Shown here in pieces: positions 35,201 to 45,050 of a stretch of 64,000 bases of DNA (the first letter of the stretch is position 1; each line of letters starts with the position of its first letter). The notes below the pieces were generated by a model. The model ran no database searches. It was not told the origin of the DNA and saw only the letters and a program-made list of their open reading frames with translations. Source of the stretch: Symsagittifera roscoffensis (taxonomy: Eukaryota; Xenacoelomorpha; Acoela; Convolutidae); NCBI RefSeq assembly GCF_963678635.1, contig NC_087070.1, forward strand, positions 45,179,467-45,243,466, given 5' to 3'. A program made the position numbers and the translations under genes.

Positions 35201-36719
35201 TCTTGTTTTAGTATTCTTTTTTTGTGTTTGTATTTTAGTAAATATCTGAAACAGTTTTTTTGATGTTGTCGCTGTCTTTCTATTCAAATTTTGAATTTTT
35301 GACTCCCATTTGAGTAATTGAAGTCTTTTAGAACTACTACTACTACTATGCTTACCATTAACGTCTGTATGATTAGCCCACTGTTCCTTTTCTTGTTCAA
35401 CACCATCGGTTTCCGATTCCTCGTCACCCCCAAACTCCCCATCCCCCTTCTCGTCCAGTTCCCCTTCATCGTCTGAGAAAAACGCTAAAGTATCCTCTTC
35501 CACGTTCAAATTTCCCCCAAATTCATCTCTCGTCCCCGGACTTGGAGAGGGGTTGTTTGAAAACAATTCTTCTCCACTCAAGGGACTTAAGCTTTCCTGT
35601 CTTGATGTTTCAGTTATCTTTCTGCCCATGGTGACTTCGTCACTTTGGAGGGACGAGGGCATTTTTACTTGCATCGAGGGGTGTTTTGTTGCGGTTCTGC
35701 TTACATTCTAAAAAAAAACAGAACAGAAAAAATTACATCGAGTCGTAAATCATTGTTTTTATAACGTTAACTGAATGAGAGCCTGAACTTTGAAACCAAG
35801 ATGACGGCAAAAATGTGATACAATTTTTTTACAGATAACTTTGAAAAAATATAAATTTAAAATTTCAACCATTTTATGGTTTGAAACAAAGGGTACAAAA
35901 CTAACCTCTGTACAGCTTATGTTTGTGTTTTCGGCAGAACCGCTCCTTTCTTTCTCATCTACAGAAGTAATTTCTTTTTGTTCATTTTGTGTTTTTTCGA
36001 ATGTGAGAGTTTCAGAAACGTCATTTTCGTCTCCACCATCAATACTTTCCAGTTCCAATTCCTCCTTGACGCCATCCGTAACATGCAAGGATGAGTCCCG
36101 CTGGCATTCATCATCTGTCAAATCATTCTCGGGTCTCTTTCGAATAGGCTCTGGCTGCTCTTCGGTTTCGTAGACTGTCGTGAACAAATCGACGCAAAGG
36201 GAGTTGATATCCCAGGAAAAACAGTTGTCCAGAGCGTCCAACCAGTCGACTCCTGAAAATTATGGATTTTTTTAAACAAATTGATTACATTCGAACATAC
36301 TTTACTCAACTGGAGAAGATACTTCCTTTACAAAAATTTGAAGTTTTTTAATCGTTGTTTTTATCTGATTAACTTTTCAAATTTTGATACCAAAAACTCA
36401 GCAAGTTATGATCTAGAAGAGAAACAAGGTCACCCAAGCCAGCTGAAGTTACCAAACCTGTTTCTGACCACGAGGAGTGCAGAACCAGCGCATCCGCAGT
36501 TCCTGTTTCCACTAATTCGGCTCTCTCCTCCTTCGGAAAAACAGATCTGGTTAAATGGACAAAGGCCCTATTAGCCGATCCAGTTTCACTCGATATCACC
36601 CATTTTCGCACTTCTTCCACAGTCAACTCCTCTTCTCGTTTCAATTCGTACTTTTTCCTCTCAACTTTTTCCCGCAGAAGGTCAAGAAATTTTGCAGTAA
36701 CGCCGTTAGTCGAATTCAT
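26033..36719 (-). CDS. Ten-exon TPR protein (980 residues)
   Basis: Ten exons join with GT-AG introns: 36719-36458, 36252-35906, 35707-35356, 34651-33740, 32138-32012, 29913-29628, 29263-29194, 28968-28787, 28408-28237, 28 bp-checked last exon 26265-26033. They total 2943 bp, an exact multiple of three, and every splice phase agrees. The ATG at 36719 is the first in frame. Residues 1-203 are helical then acidic. Residues 204-475 are acidic, Ser/Glu-rich and probably disordered. Residues 475-515 form a hydrophobic alpha/beta-looking block (RVFLIVNLEKIDEIV). Residues ~625-705 form a linker. About six TPRs with ~42-residue spacing fill ~715-980. The ALRVETVNHGTDHPDVAF and NNIGRSYHKRG motifs are those of kinesin-light-chain/nephrocystin-type TPRs. 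It is probably a cytoplasmic scaffold. I cannot assign an orthologue; no Walker motif was seen. Confidence 0.85.
26807..26955 (+). repeat. G-rich strand (G-quadruplex-prone)
   Basis: Runs of three to six G recur every few bases (GGGGGAGTGAGGGTGG, AGTGGGGGGAAGGG and so on). The sister copy at 27215-27300 includes a 15-G run (27215-27229). The G strand is antisense to the TPR transcript, so the pre-mRNA carries C-runs. Confidence 0.7.
27380..27709 (-). mobile_element. tRNA-derived SINE, family 1, copy 3
   Basis: The minus strand carries the head GAGGCACTTAGCAGAGTGGT, with box A TAGCAGAGTGG and box B GTATTCGATCC. It has the family body and GCGATTCGCAGGAACTACAA, and an ATT-repeat tail (27380-27399). 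This copy shows the tail best and places the element at ~330 bp. It lies in sense with the TPR gene. Confidence 0.85.
28126..28232 (+). mobile_element. 3' fragment of family 1 SINE at the intron 9 donor
   Basis: CAGTCTGGATTGTGGAGATA through CTCTGCTAATTACAGAAACC aligns with the 3' ~100 bp of the SINE. Its AT tail stops about four bases from the first intron base of intron 9 (GT at 28236-28235). Confidence 0.65.
28237..28408 (-). CDS. TPR gene exon 9
   Basis: It opens after TTATGCAG with SLEARRSQLSVEADTEG and carries one full TPR (VLKKIGDTHLFRCDFREAIS, residues ~868-890). The donor is ACGG|GTAAGA, phase 1. Confidence 0.85.
28553..28731 (-). mobile_element. tRNA-derived SINE, family 2, in intron 8
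   Basis: The minus-strand head GGGAGCGGTGGTGAAGTGGT has a good box A (TGGTGAAGTGG) and, ~35 bp on, box B GATGTTCGAGGCC. A ~110-bp unrelated body follows. It differs from family 1 in head and body. The acceptor stem is not paired, so it is not a functional tRNA gene. The right-hand limit near 28553 is approximate. Confidence 0.65.
28787..28968 (-). CDS. TPR gene exon 8
   Basis: It continues the NNIG helix into RSYHKRGDNSEAMKFLHRAQ and a second TPR, VFLNIGDCHLANGHGMKALE (residues ~786-846). Donor CACAAG|GTAATC, phase 0. Confidence 0.88.
29194..29263 (-). CDS. TPR gene exon 7 (70 bp)
   Basis: A short exon with 23 codons plus one base. It encodes ALRVETVNHGTDHPDVAFCQ-NNIG, joining the TPR helices on exons 6 and 8. 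The G-x-D-H-P-D-V-A signature is diagnostic of kinesin-light-chain-like TPRs. Confidence 0.88.
29628..29913 (-). CDS. TPR gene exon 6
   Basis: It opens after AGTTTCAG; the phase 2 junction gives VR|ELRLFQPEFQ. It then carries a charged linker and the first TPR (LYSELGDLYEKNGQLAEATE, residues ~735-760). Donor TTCAAG|GTAACC. Confidence 0.87.
30240..30315 (+). repeat. Dispersed motif F2, copy 1
   Basis: ATAGACAGAGGCGAATCGGA-GCTTCGCGCC followed by GATGCAAGAAAAACATACCA. Related copies are at about 39505 and 40345. Limits unknown. Confidence 0.55.
30532..31244. mobile_element. Tc1/mariner-type foldback MITE 1 (713 bp)
   Basis: The element is almost wholly one inverted repeat. It starts CAGTGCTGATTTAAATTAAT and ends in the inverse ...CAGCACTG, flanked by TA (30530-30531 and 31245-31246). 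A TA duplication and CAGTG ends are typical of the Tc1/mariner group. The arms have diverged visibly. It lies in intron 5 of the TPR gene. Confidence 0.85.
31247..31981. mobile_element. Tc1/mariner-type foldback MITE 2 (735 bp)
   Basis: Same family as its left neighbour, whose right TA (31245-31246) is its left target duplication; the right TA is at 31982-31983. The arms are nearly identical over the outer ~90 bp, so it is younger than MITE 1. The centre is near 31640. Its end lies ~29 bp from the intron 5 donor. Confidence 0.88.
32012..32138 (-). CDS. TPR gene exon 5
   Basis: It encodes ELDHAARPQPEVTLDDSDWL and a helix ending FIHEVR, a linker before the TPR array. Acceptor GTGAAAACAG; donor GTTCG|GTAATT, phase 2. 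Confidence 0.85.
33498..33690. mobile_element. ~190-bp palindromic MITE in intron 4
   Basis: Repeats of CACGTTTCGCCCC on the left (33498-33590) face their inverse GGGGCGAAACGTG on the right (33630-33690). The outer ends are CCAC...GTGG. No target duplication was identified. The rest of intron 4 (32139-33497) shows nothing recognisable. Confidence 0.6.
33740..34651 (-). CDS. TPR gene exon 4 (912 bp, largest)
   Basis: Acidic, Ser/Asn-rich first half, then SWKSFIPKFKRVFLIVNLEK and INILAIICNP (residues ~475-515), then long helices and RRWQMFKTG. Acceptor TTGTTACAG; donor AAAACAG|GTAATA, phase 1. The 475-515 block may be a folded domain; I do not recognise it. Confidence 0.85.
34700..34765 (+). 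repeat. Dispersed motif F1, copy 2, in intron 3
   Basis: AGCCGGTTGCTGTCCAAACA-GCACAGAATGTTCCGACCAC. The rest of intron 3 (34652-35355) shows no feature. Confidence 0.65.
35356..35707 (-). CDS. TPR gene exon 3
   Basis: A low-complexity acidic exon (SDDEGELDEKGDGEFGGDEE), residues ~204-320. Acceptor TTTTTTTAG; donor AATG|GTAAGC, phase 1. Confidence 0.83.
35906..36252 (-). CDS. TPR gene exon 2
   Basis: It opens after ATTTTCAG; phase 1 gives TG|VDWLDALDNCFSWDIN, then acidic sequence. Donor ACAGAG|GTTAGT, phase 0. Confidence 0.85.
36458..36719 (-). CDS. TPR gene exon 1
   Basis: It starts ATGAATTCG (MNSTNGVTAKFLDLLREK), a basic amphipathic N-terminus with no signal peptide. Donor GAAACAG|GTTTGG, phase 1. 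The alternative GTAACT 8 bases on breaks the phase with exon 2. Confidence 0.83.
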
Positions 36720-37838
36720 CAGACAACTTTGACTGAACGTTTGAGTATGTTCAAGTTATGTATTTTATTCGAAGCATGATATAAGATTGTTTATTGAAAA
36801 ATCTTTAAATGAATTTGATGCATGCATTCTTTATTTTGTCTAACTAATAACAAATAGCGTAGTATAATTTTTTTAAAAGCCAACTCAGTAGTTGTCAATG
36901 TTTATCAAGCTCGCTTTTTGCCCCTAAAAACGTTTTTTGTTTGCTTTGCCATTGTTCTAGATAAGAGGTTTTTCGTATTCTTTGACAGAGGGACATCAAC
37001 TCAAAATTTTGAGAAAATTAGTAGGAAAAATTCGGCTTTGTAGGAGCGAACCACATGTTTTTTGCCGTCTACGACAAATTGAAATTTTGCTGACTGAAGC
37101 AACACCGTTGAACAACAAACAGTAGCTAAGAAAAAAAAATGAGTAGAATTTTTATTCAATGAAAGCTGTGAATGCAGCTAGACAACGAGGTTCAGTGTTT
37201 TTTTTAAAAGCTTAATGACTTCAATCAATCATTCATTTCCATCATAAAACAACCTAAAACCGTAGATAAACAAGAATTGCCGGTTGCTGTGCAATTAGCA
37301 CAATGTTACGGCCACATTCATTAGGAAAACTACAAAAAAACGAGTTTTTTTTGTACAATTTAGCGACGTTTTTTTTTGCGTGTGAAGTGATGAAAGAGCA
37401 AAACGAACACGTACAAAGCAAGTGAAATAGGCACAATAGACAGGAATTGTCTTCAAATACATTTTGTTTGCAAGTTTTTCAAAAACATTCATTGAAAATT
37501 TTTTAGCAAAAAAAGTATTCAAAAGTAAAACTAGTTCTTCTTTTTAAGAGATCAAGTTTTCGTCCTGATGACTAACTTTCATGCAACGAATGTTTCGATC
37601 GGTTTTCTCGCTCGAAATAAGACTAAAATTCAAAAGTTTCAAATTGTATATTTTTTCGACACAAGGACAACTTGTTGAAAATGTAAGTAGTTCGAATCTT
37701 AAATCATAGTAGGGCTTCACAATAATGCATTACCCGGCACATTTAGGTGATTAATTGTAGTGAATGATATTGCGCGCAAAAATTTTACAGAGGAAAGCTG
37801 TGCTTCGCAAACACTAGCGAGAAAACGGCCAAAACAAC
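36720..37838. other. Upstream region of the TPR gene, gene-free
   Basis: It should contain the 5' UTR and promoter of the minus-strand TPR gene. No clear TATA or initiator could be chosen. A copy of motif F1 lies at about 37272-37332. Confidence 0.5.
37272..37332 (+). repeat. Dispersed motif F1, copy 3
   Basis: TTGCCGGTTGCTGTGCAATT-AGCACAATGTTACGGCCACA, close to 34703. Confidence 0.65.
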
Positions 37839-38725
37839 CCCGGGTTGACCAAAACTTCTAATCATACAATTTCCATTTATGAAAAACTTCTTGTCATACA
37901 ATTCCATACAATGCCATACGTACAGAACATTGTATGAAATCTCTATGATAAAGATTTTTCCATAAATGAATATTGTATGATAGGTGTTTTTCCATAAACC
38001 AAAAATTTTGATTTTTTCTTTCAAAATTTAGTTTCTGAAAAGTTTTTGGTTGTGTTCGCAACGAACACAAGTGACAAAGACCTTGGTTACTCAAAACACC
38101 AAAGGTTGGACGGTCTTGCATATACAATGCATAGCAAACGACCTGTATTTGGATGTTTTTCACAATTGATATAACAAAAATAACGAACTTTTATTTTTTG
38201 GCAAAATTTTTTAATGATGATTATTTTAAATTTTTGAATTTTCAAGTTATCAGACATTGATCAAGGCTTACATTAACACCCCATACAAAAGAAATAGGAA
38301 TTTTCAGCGTTTTTGAAAAAAAATTTAAGTGAAAAGAAAATAAAAGCCAATTTTATCGTATCCAGGACTACTTTATGCACAAAAAATATTAAATTTTGCA
38401 TGCAAAAAAATTTCGAAAAATGTTTGTGCGTACGAAATTCGATTTGCGGTTGAAAAAAAACTAAAAAATTTTTTGGGCCAGATTTTCAAAATTACTTGAA
38501 AAATTTTTGGGAATGGTATGATAAGCATTTTTTTCAAAAAAAGGAGAACCTCAGTTTTTATCACCAGACTGTTTTATAAGAATCAAACATCCACAGAAAT
38601 AAGTTTATACCAGTTTTCAACCATTTTTAGAAATTGTATGAAAATTGTATGACAAGAAGTTTTCCATACACTTGATGTATGGAATTGTATGATAACGATT
38701 TTCGGTGTATGGAGGTCAACCCGGG
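37839..38725. mobile_element. CCCGGGTTGACC-type MITE, uninterrupted 887-bp copy
   Basis: 12-bp TIRs CCCGGGTTGACC and GGTCAACCCGGG are flanked by AC on both sides (37837-37838, 38726-38727), matching the 2-bp duplication (CG) at the other copy. After the TIR the ends differ: AAAACTTCTAATCATACAAT on one side and TCCATACACCG on the other. Both carry repeated ATCATACAATT. It lies in inverted orientation to 4787-6260. A 2-bp duplication fits CACTA-like or ISL2EU-like groups, but the termini match neither clearly. Confidence 0.85.
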
Positions 38726-39502
38726 ACTCTGCAAAGACCAGAAGGAAAACAGAAAAAGCCTCGAATTAGTTTTAAAAAAAATCGGCTACGTCGCGGATTC
38801 GAATCTACTGTGGCCTAGATATAACGGGTCCCGCACAATAACAACTTAATTGAACGACGCTTAATTAAAAACATACACTTGCCACAAATAAAACAGAGAA
38901 CAGATGCTATGCTTTTTCCAATTCTACAGTGGAATTCCGATTTGATTAAACATTTTCAATGAAGACTTTTATTTGTGAGTTAGGTTAGAAAAAATAGGGT
39001 TCGTACTAATACATTAACGCTCGCAATCTCACTAGTGTGATAATAACCGAAAAAAAGTTTCTCCATTTCGAATGGTCGGAGCAAAACAATTTGCAGAAAA
39101 TTCCAGAAAACAAACCCGAAGAAAAAGGCCCCCCTTTTTTCAATGGTCGGCAAATTTCTATTCAAGCACTTTTGAGACTCGCAAGTTTGATCTTAAAGTG
39201 AGTTGTAGCAACAACATACATTGTTTTTCAGAACACATTATAAAAGCAAAACTTCAGCAGTTGCAAATAGTTTGTCATTGAAAGCTGAGCTGCATGTACC
39301 ATCCATTGTTTTAAGACTCTAATTATTCTCTAACCATAATTTTCGACGGAAAGGACGTACTTTGAGTTCTGGCGAATTAACACAAAAACTAGGTTTAAAA
39401 ACAACTGTCAAATGTCTTTGAGATATATCAAAATTGAGTTCATTTAGCTCTGATTGGACGACTACCAAAGAGATTTACCGCTCAAAGCACGAACAAAATT
39501 AA

Positions 39503-39575
39503 CATAGACGAAGCGGAGTTCCGCACCATTTGTGACACCACATAAAAACTACATTGCAAGCTAATAGTCAGGGAA
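39503..39575 (+). repeat. Dispersed motif F2, copy 2
   Basis: ATAGACGAAGCGGAGTTCCG-CACC then CATTGCAAGCTAATAG; diverged from the copy at 30240. Confidence 0.5.
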
Positions 39576-40342
39576 AAAGATTCCAACGCTCACGTTGCGG
39601 GAAAAAATTCCAGAAACACAATTGAGGTCGTTTAATGAAAGTTCAAAGCCAATTATCGAGCGCAACAGAGACGACAAAATTTGGATAATTCAAGTAGAAA
39701 CAAAACAAATTGTTGTCATGAAAAACTTTGAAATATAGATTCAAATCTAAGACTTCTACCAATTTATGCGATCCGAAGGGGTAAAGAATGTGTTTTCATT
39801 GAAAAGACCCAAAATTTTTTCAATAAGCCGTTAAAACATAGACCGTAGTAATCTGGACCGAATGAAGTTTTTAAGCGAATCAAAACACCGAATAAAGGAA
39901 AGACGAAGTCAAGGTTGGTCAAATTATAAAGTGCAGGAGAAAAGAAAATCCAGACATCCAGACAACAAGACAGCAGAAAGTTCTAAGATGTGGCAGCTAA
40001 GCCAAAATAAATGCAGACAAAAAATAGGCATCTTCCTTTGAAACAGAATTTTTTTTAAATTTGAAAAAAAAAACGGTCCTGGCGAGATTCGTACCCGGGA
40101 ACTTTGTTGCCCAAGCGTTTTCTCCATAGTGGGTTACCTGGCGGGTTACCTCCATAGTCTTTCTTTACGTCGTATTCGTTATGCCTTCCTTTACGTCGTA
40201 TTCGTCACCGCCATGCTAAGTAAATCCCTTCTTTGCTCTCACCGCCAAAAAATGATGAAGATCTCAAAGATCAAACACATCCAGATGAACAACTGTTCAT
40301 GATTTTATTTTACAAAAATAGCATTAACTGAAAAACATGAAC

Positions 40343-40420
40343 ACAGAGGCGAAGCGAAGCTTAGTGCCACTTGCAAAGCATGAAACACATATCATGGCAG
40401 CCAGTCGAACATGCAACAAA
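40343..40420 (+). repeat. Dispersed motif F2, copy 3
   Basis: ACACAGAGGCGAAGCGAAGC-TTAGTGCC then GCATGAAACACATATCATGG. Confidence 0.55.
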
Positions 40421-41290
40421 ACCTATTGAAAATGTGAAAGCCTACTGAAACAAAACAAAAGAAAAAATCGCAAAAATTTCAATAGAAACAAGTTTCTTTT
40501 ACACTTGTCTTAAATTAAATAATAATCTATCTTATGTCTTGAAAGGGTGCGATTATTTAGAAGATCATAATTATTGCAACAGCGCAAAATGAAAAAATAC
40601 ACAGATTTCACGTTTTTATTAATTGTTTCACCACAAATCTGCATCAAAAAGTTTTACCATCGGCACAAATTTTACTTCAGATCCGCTGCTACTCTTATTT
40701 TTTATTCAAAATCTGACACTCTCAAATTACTATAAAAATATTCAACATTCTCATTATACAATTAAACTGTCGGATGCTTTTGGCCTCGAAACTTCAATAA
40801 GACAAACTGAACCTAACATGAGACAAATCGGTTATTTTGTTTATTTCTGAATTGTTCCAGCCACTTCACGAATTGAAGGGGACAAATTATGGCGTAGTAC
40901 ATGTATTTTCTTCCCATTTTGACCAGTCCCATATTTGATTTGGGAAAGCAGTGTGTCGTGAAAAACTGGTTTCCTTTTTTAGGGGTTTAAATATAACTTT
41001 AGAGCAAAATTTACTATTATTTTACTTAATTTTATCGCCATGTAAAAAAAAGAAAAACAAGAAAATTGGAAAAAGTAGGCTTTCCTGAGAAAGTGGGTTT
41101 GAATTTTGAATTTTTTAGCATGCCGGTCGCAATATTTTGTCCTAATTTCACAAAAACTTTTTATCGTTGATTTAATTTTCACATTTTTTCTCAGAATAAA
41201 ATATATGACGATAATTTTCGAAGAAAAAAATATTTCGAAAATTTTGTGAATACTGATTACCATGAATTAGAATACAAAAAATATTATACC

Positions 41291-41425
41291 CTGAGTGGCC
41301 TATCATTAAAATGGCAGCATCATTGAATTCAGGCAGCTTTAAGTCATTGTAATAGCTCCACACAATGATTGGTCGAGAACACACTCCGATGACCCATATT
41401 GTCGATAATATGAAAATCATTAATG
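41291..41425 (-). CDS. Possible transmembrane exon (GPCR TM4-like), uncertain
   Basis: The minus strand encodes KLLIPFTLMIFILSTIWVIG followed by VCSRPIIVWSYYND and ends at a donor-like TCAGG|GTATAA. A hydrophobic helix with Trp and, eight residues later, Pro resembles TM4 of class A receptors. No flanking exon was found and the acceptor (ATAAAG) is poor. It may be a relic or chance. Confidence 0.25.
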
Positions 41426-41440
41426 TAAACGGAATCAGAA

Positions 41441-41950
41441 GCTTAACTTTATTGATAAGTTGATCGAAATGTATACGAAAACAGTCATGTAGAATTAAAT
41501 ATTAGTTTAATGAAAAAGCATATGGGTTAGGAAACGTTTGAGTAACTTGTATGTTCGATCTGTTTTTGTGTAGAAATAATGTCAAAACTAAAAAATTGAA
41601 GATAGATCAAAGTTACTTGAGGTTTAGAGTAGAGGAAAACACACAACGCTCAACTCTCAGCCGAAAGCCGGCGTTTCGAAACCCGTCCGGAAATTGTACT
41701 GAAAGGAGGCCTCAGTTGCTGGTATGCAGATGTCTCCCCATATACCGATTTTGTATTTTTTTTCTTTGATTGTAACCTAACTTTTCGGATTATTGCTATT
41801 CATTTAACAATTGGGTAAAAATAAAAATAACTAAAAGAATATAGTGTTCCAAATAAAATTGAAAAGTGTACAAATGAGCCATATTGAATAGTTAGTTAAT
41901 GAAAAAGCATGTGTGGTAGAAAACGTTTCAAAACATAATCATTTACGAAA
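41441..41950. other. Left flank of the Polinton fossil
   Basis: Two copies of a ~35-bp motif (TTAATGAAAAAGCAT... GGAAACGTTT) lie at about 41508-41540 and 41897-41930, the second close to where recognisable Polinton sequence begins. It is not shown to be a terminal repeat. Confidence 0.4.
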
Positions 41951-42325
41951 AAAAATCAGAAGTTCATTAAAGTTTTTATTATGAATCAAATGTGCAATAT
42001 AAATACAAGTAGAACCGCACATGGTAAAATTTGAGTCTTGAATGAGAATATTTGTTTTCAAATCAGTGACCTGATAGAATTTCTCGTTCATTCGTTTTAA
42101 TAGATTGGTGTACTGCTAAAGAGGAAAACCGAGAGGATCAGCAAGGTATAAAACATTTCCTCTGTTGCAAATCACAACCCAATGTGTCCCCGGAGAATGT
42201 GATTTTGAAGTGTTGACAATCATCAAGGTTTTGTGTGGGATAAGAGGTGGAAAATGATCCAAGAAACTTATGTTTCAAATGTTTACAGTCCTGAATGAGA
42301 TACTGCAACTGGATTTCATCCATTT

Positions 42326-43195
42326 TCAGACGGTCGAAATCGTAAGGACGATCTTTGTAATTTTACGGTCAGATGTAATATATACATTCGATGAGCGTAC
42401 ACCCCAAACAAAAACTTCCGGATTTGCTGTCAAACCGTAAGTTCTGTAAGTGTTAGTAAGTTCTGGATGCAAGAAATTATGAGCTGCCTGCTTTGTGCTA
42501 GTGAGATCAAAACGCATAAAAAAAGGCTGCTGGTAGTTATCCACAGTGATTTCTAGCCCGCAGTGCAACAGACCCAGCGCTGATAGAGTGTTGAACAATA
42601 GAGGTTTATCATCTTGTGTTCTATTTGGTGTATTTGCTTTTTGTGTACTAATTGGTGTGCTGGCAAACCATTCCGTCTCAAAGTAATCTGTTCCAATCCA
42701 AATTTCTGATACTGAAATGGTTTCGTTCGGTTTGTTCCAAGAAATGCATATTTTGTGTTCATTGCTATTATAATTTCTCTCACCGGTTACGAGTAAAAAT
42801 ATCTTCCTGTTGCCCAGCTGTTGCAAGAAAAATTTTTGTACTTTCTTCTGGATATGGGTAGTTTGCAGGAGTTTTGTGCAAAATTGATTCAATGGCAGAG
42901 AGCACATGGTCGTTCAGAGTCATTTTTCTAACATATAGTTGGCTTCGAGTATTTGCAGCTTGTAATGCTTCGCAGCATTTTCAGATATGACGAGAAAGTC
43001 TTCATGAGAACGTCTGTAGGAAAGTCTGAGGGTAACATCGATCAATAAATGCTTCTCACAGTTTAAAAATGCTTGTTTAGGAGACTCTTTTTTCATAGCA
43101 ACTTCAATCATTTTTGGCGCTGAACTGTTAGTGTCCAGAGAAAGGAGGAAGTGAAGCTTGCTCTGCATAATATTGTTCCATTGGTTTTCAATCAA
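42326..43195 (-). pseudogene. Polinton major-capsid-like remnant, unit 1
   Basis: The C-terminal motif FDLTSTKQAAHNFLHPELTN and YQKFGLEQ are characteristic of the F54H12.2-like capsid family. Fossil, broken. Confidence 0.75.
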
Positions 43196-43199
43196 AGCG

Positions 43200-44040
43200 C
43201 TTGAATTTTAGAGTCAACGCAACTTTACCAGTTCCTGCGAAGAGCACTATTCTTCCAGTTTCTGTGCACAGCTGTACCGATATTGATTGTACAGATGAAG
43301 AGAATAACTTTTTGTAGTCTAAAATAGTGAAGTTTTTTCGATGATTAGACTCAATGCTGCAGATATTACCATTTTTGATGCGTCAATTTGAGTCAATCAT
43401 GCGTAACATTGGGGCCTTTGCATCTCCAACAGTTTGGTTTTGAATAAGGTCACTATAGACAAAATTGAGAATCGTACAGTTCGTCTCTCTAATAAGATGC
43501 ATCGAAGGAGGGTATCATTTTGCAACCAATGTGATATTCACCGTTCTCGTCATGCTTTGCATTGTAGCCTAACAAATTGGATTTTTCTTGACTTGGGAAT
43601 GAGATTACTTCATTTGCATTCATCCAAATGATCATGCTAATCGTGATTTCTTGGGGACTTGCATCGAAATGAATTGTTTTTCGAGTTTTGTTTTTATCTC
43701 ATCAATCAATTGTTCTACAAAAGTGTACTCTCCTGATTTGATAACAGTTTTTTCGCCATAATAAGGGCCGGATTTTTTTATTCCGATTGCCAGCGTTGGA
43801 TTTACTGGCTACTACTTTGCATGCTCTGTAGTACGTAAAGTCCTCATCCGTAACATTGTTTAATTTCGTTTGGAAAATTATTTCTGAGAGAGCAACTCTC
43901 CAATCTCCGTCTAAAGCTATTTCTTCTTTACACAATTTTCTAAAACTGGCCGAAGTGTTGTCTGGAAAATAATCTATTGATGCTGTTGAAATCAAATGTA
44001 CTGTAAACTCATCATTGGCAGTTTTGGTCATAATCAGCTT
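43200..44040 (-). pseudogene. Polinton minor-capsid-like remnant, unit 1
   Basis: The opening motif ISTASIDYFPDNTSASF...DGDWRVALSEI is the typical start of the Polinton protein encoded beside the integrase, and a later NQTVGDAKAPILRM-type motif occurs. Fossil, broken. Confidence 0.72.
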
Positions 44041-44049
44041 TGATTCCAG

Positions 44050-44690
44050 TTAAACTAACTCATTAAACTTTCCGTTGATTTCAACCTTCTCTGCATCAAT
44101 GAGACTGTATGTTAAAAAGTTTACAGTAGGAATGGCAACTCTTTCAAAAACTTCGTCAGTGAAAATCAGCTTGTAACCTTTTCTAAAAGTCAAGTCAGTT
44201 TTCGCTATTTGCACATAGTCACCAACATAAAGTTTTGGTTTCTGTACCAACTTTGATGAACTGTTTGCAATTAAGGAAACTGTAGGAGGTACATGCTTTC
44301 CTGTGACCTTTTTCGGAGCCAATTTTGTTACTCTATTCACGCGTGAGTTTACCGTTTGAACAAAACTCTGTAATTTTTCAATATAACTGTAAACCCATTC
44401 AAACTCCAAGTTCTTATAGATAATACGTTTGAGCGATCGACGGTTTCTTTCGGCAAACGCTAATTGTTTCCACTGTGAGCATTGTATTTGATGATTTCTC
44501 GCGTAGTGCATAGTTTTTTGAACTCTACTTTAAACTCGGTGCCTTTGTCAACCCAAATTTTTTTGGTTGTTTTGTTTTGATTTTTTTTTTAGAAAAGTTC
44601 GGTTGGTTCTTTGGCATATTTGGTCTTCAGGAGGCAATCGACAGCAACTAACAAATATCGTACCCCATCAGAAGTTCATTAAAGTTTTTA
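44050..44690 (-). pseudogene. Polinton integrase remnant, unit 1
   Basis: Integrase C-terminal part with LYVGDYVQIAKTDLTFRKGY and a YSLIDAEKVEINGKF tail, typical of Polinton c-integrase, preceded by core-domain traces. Fossil, broken. Confidence 0.8.
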
Positions 44691-45050
44691 TTATAATCAA
44701 ATGTGCAATATAAATACAAATAGAACCGCACATGGTAAAGTTTGAGTCTTGCATGAGAATCTTTGTCACCAATTCAGTGACCTGATAGAATTTCTCGTTC
44801 ATTCGTTTTAATAGATTGGTGTACTGCTAAAGAGGAAAACCGAGAGGATCAGCAAAGTATAAAAAATTTTTTCTGTTGCAAATCAAAACCCAATGTGTTC
44901 CCGTAGAATGTGATTTTGAAGTGCTGACAATCATTAAGATATTGTTTGGGTTATGAGGAGGAAAATTGTCCGCTGCAAATACTCCAAGAAACTTATAATT
45001 CAGATGTTCACAGTTCTGAATGAGATACTGCTACTGGATTTCATCCATTT

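Larger units (their letters stand above)
38726..41290. other. Gene-free stretch
   Basis: No supported gene. Two copies of dispersed motif F2 lie at about 39503-39575 and 40343-40420. A tRNA-like T-arm string occurs near 40080-40130 (see rejected items). Confidence 0.5.

Noticed and set aside
38790-38830. GCGGATTCGAATCTAC resembling a box B
   Set aside because: No paired stem and no box A upstream; likely chance.
40075-40130. tRNA-like string on the minus strand (CCCGGGTACGAATCTCGCC)
   Set aside because: It resembles a T-arm/box B but the arms do not pair and no box A lies at the right distance; not called as a tRNA or SINE.
40855-40975. Minus-strand YYAIICPLQF, reminiscent of the DRY-xx-AI-xx-PL motif of GPCRs
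   Set aside because: It would lie downstream of the TM4-like candidate at 41291-41425 on the same strand, the wrong order, and the residues before it do not form a helix.
41641-41705. GGCGTTTCGAAACCCG resembling a tRNA T-arm
   Set aside because: First box B base is wrong and no cloverleaf could be drawn; the overlapping short open frame has no family.
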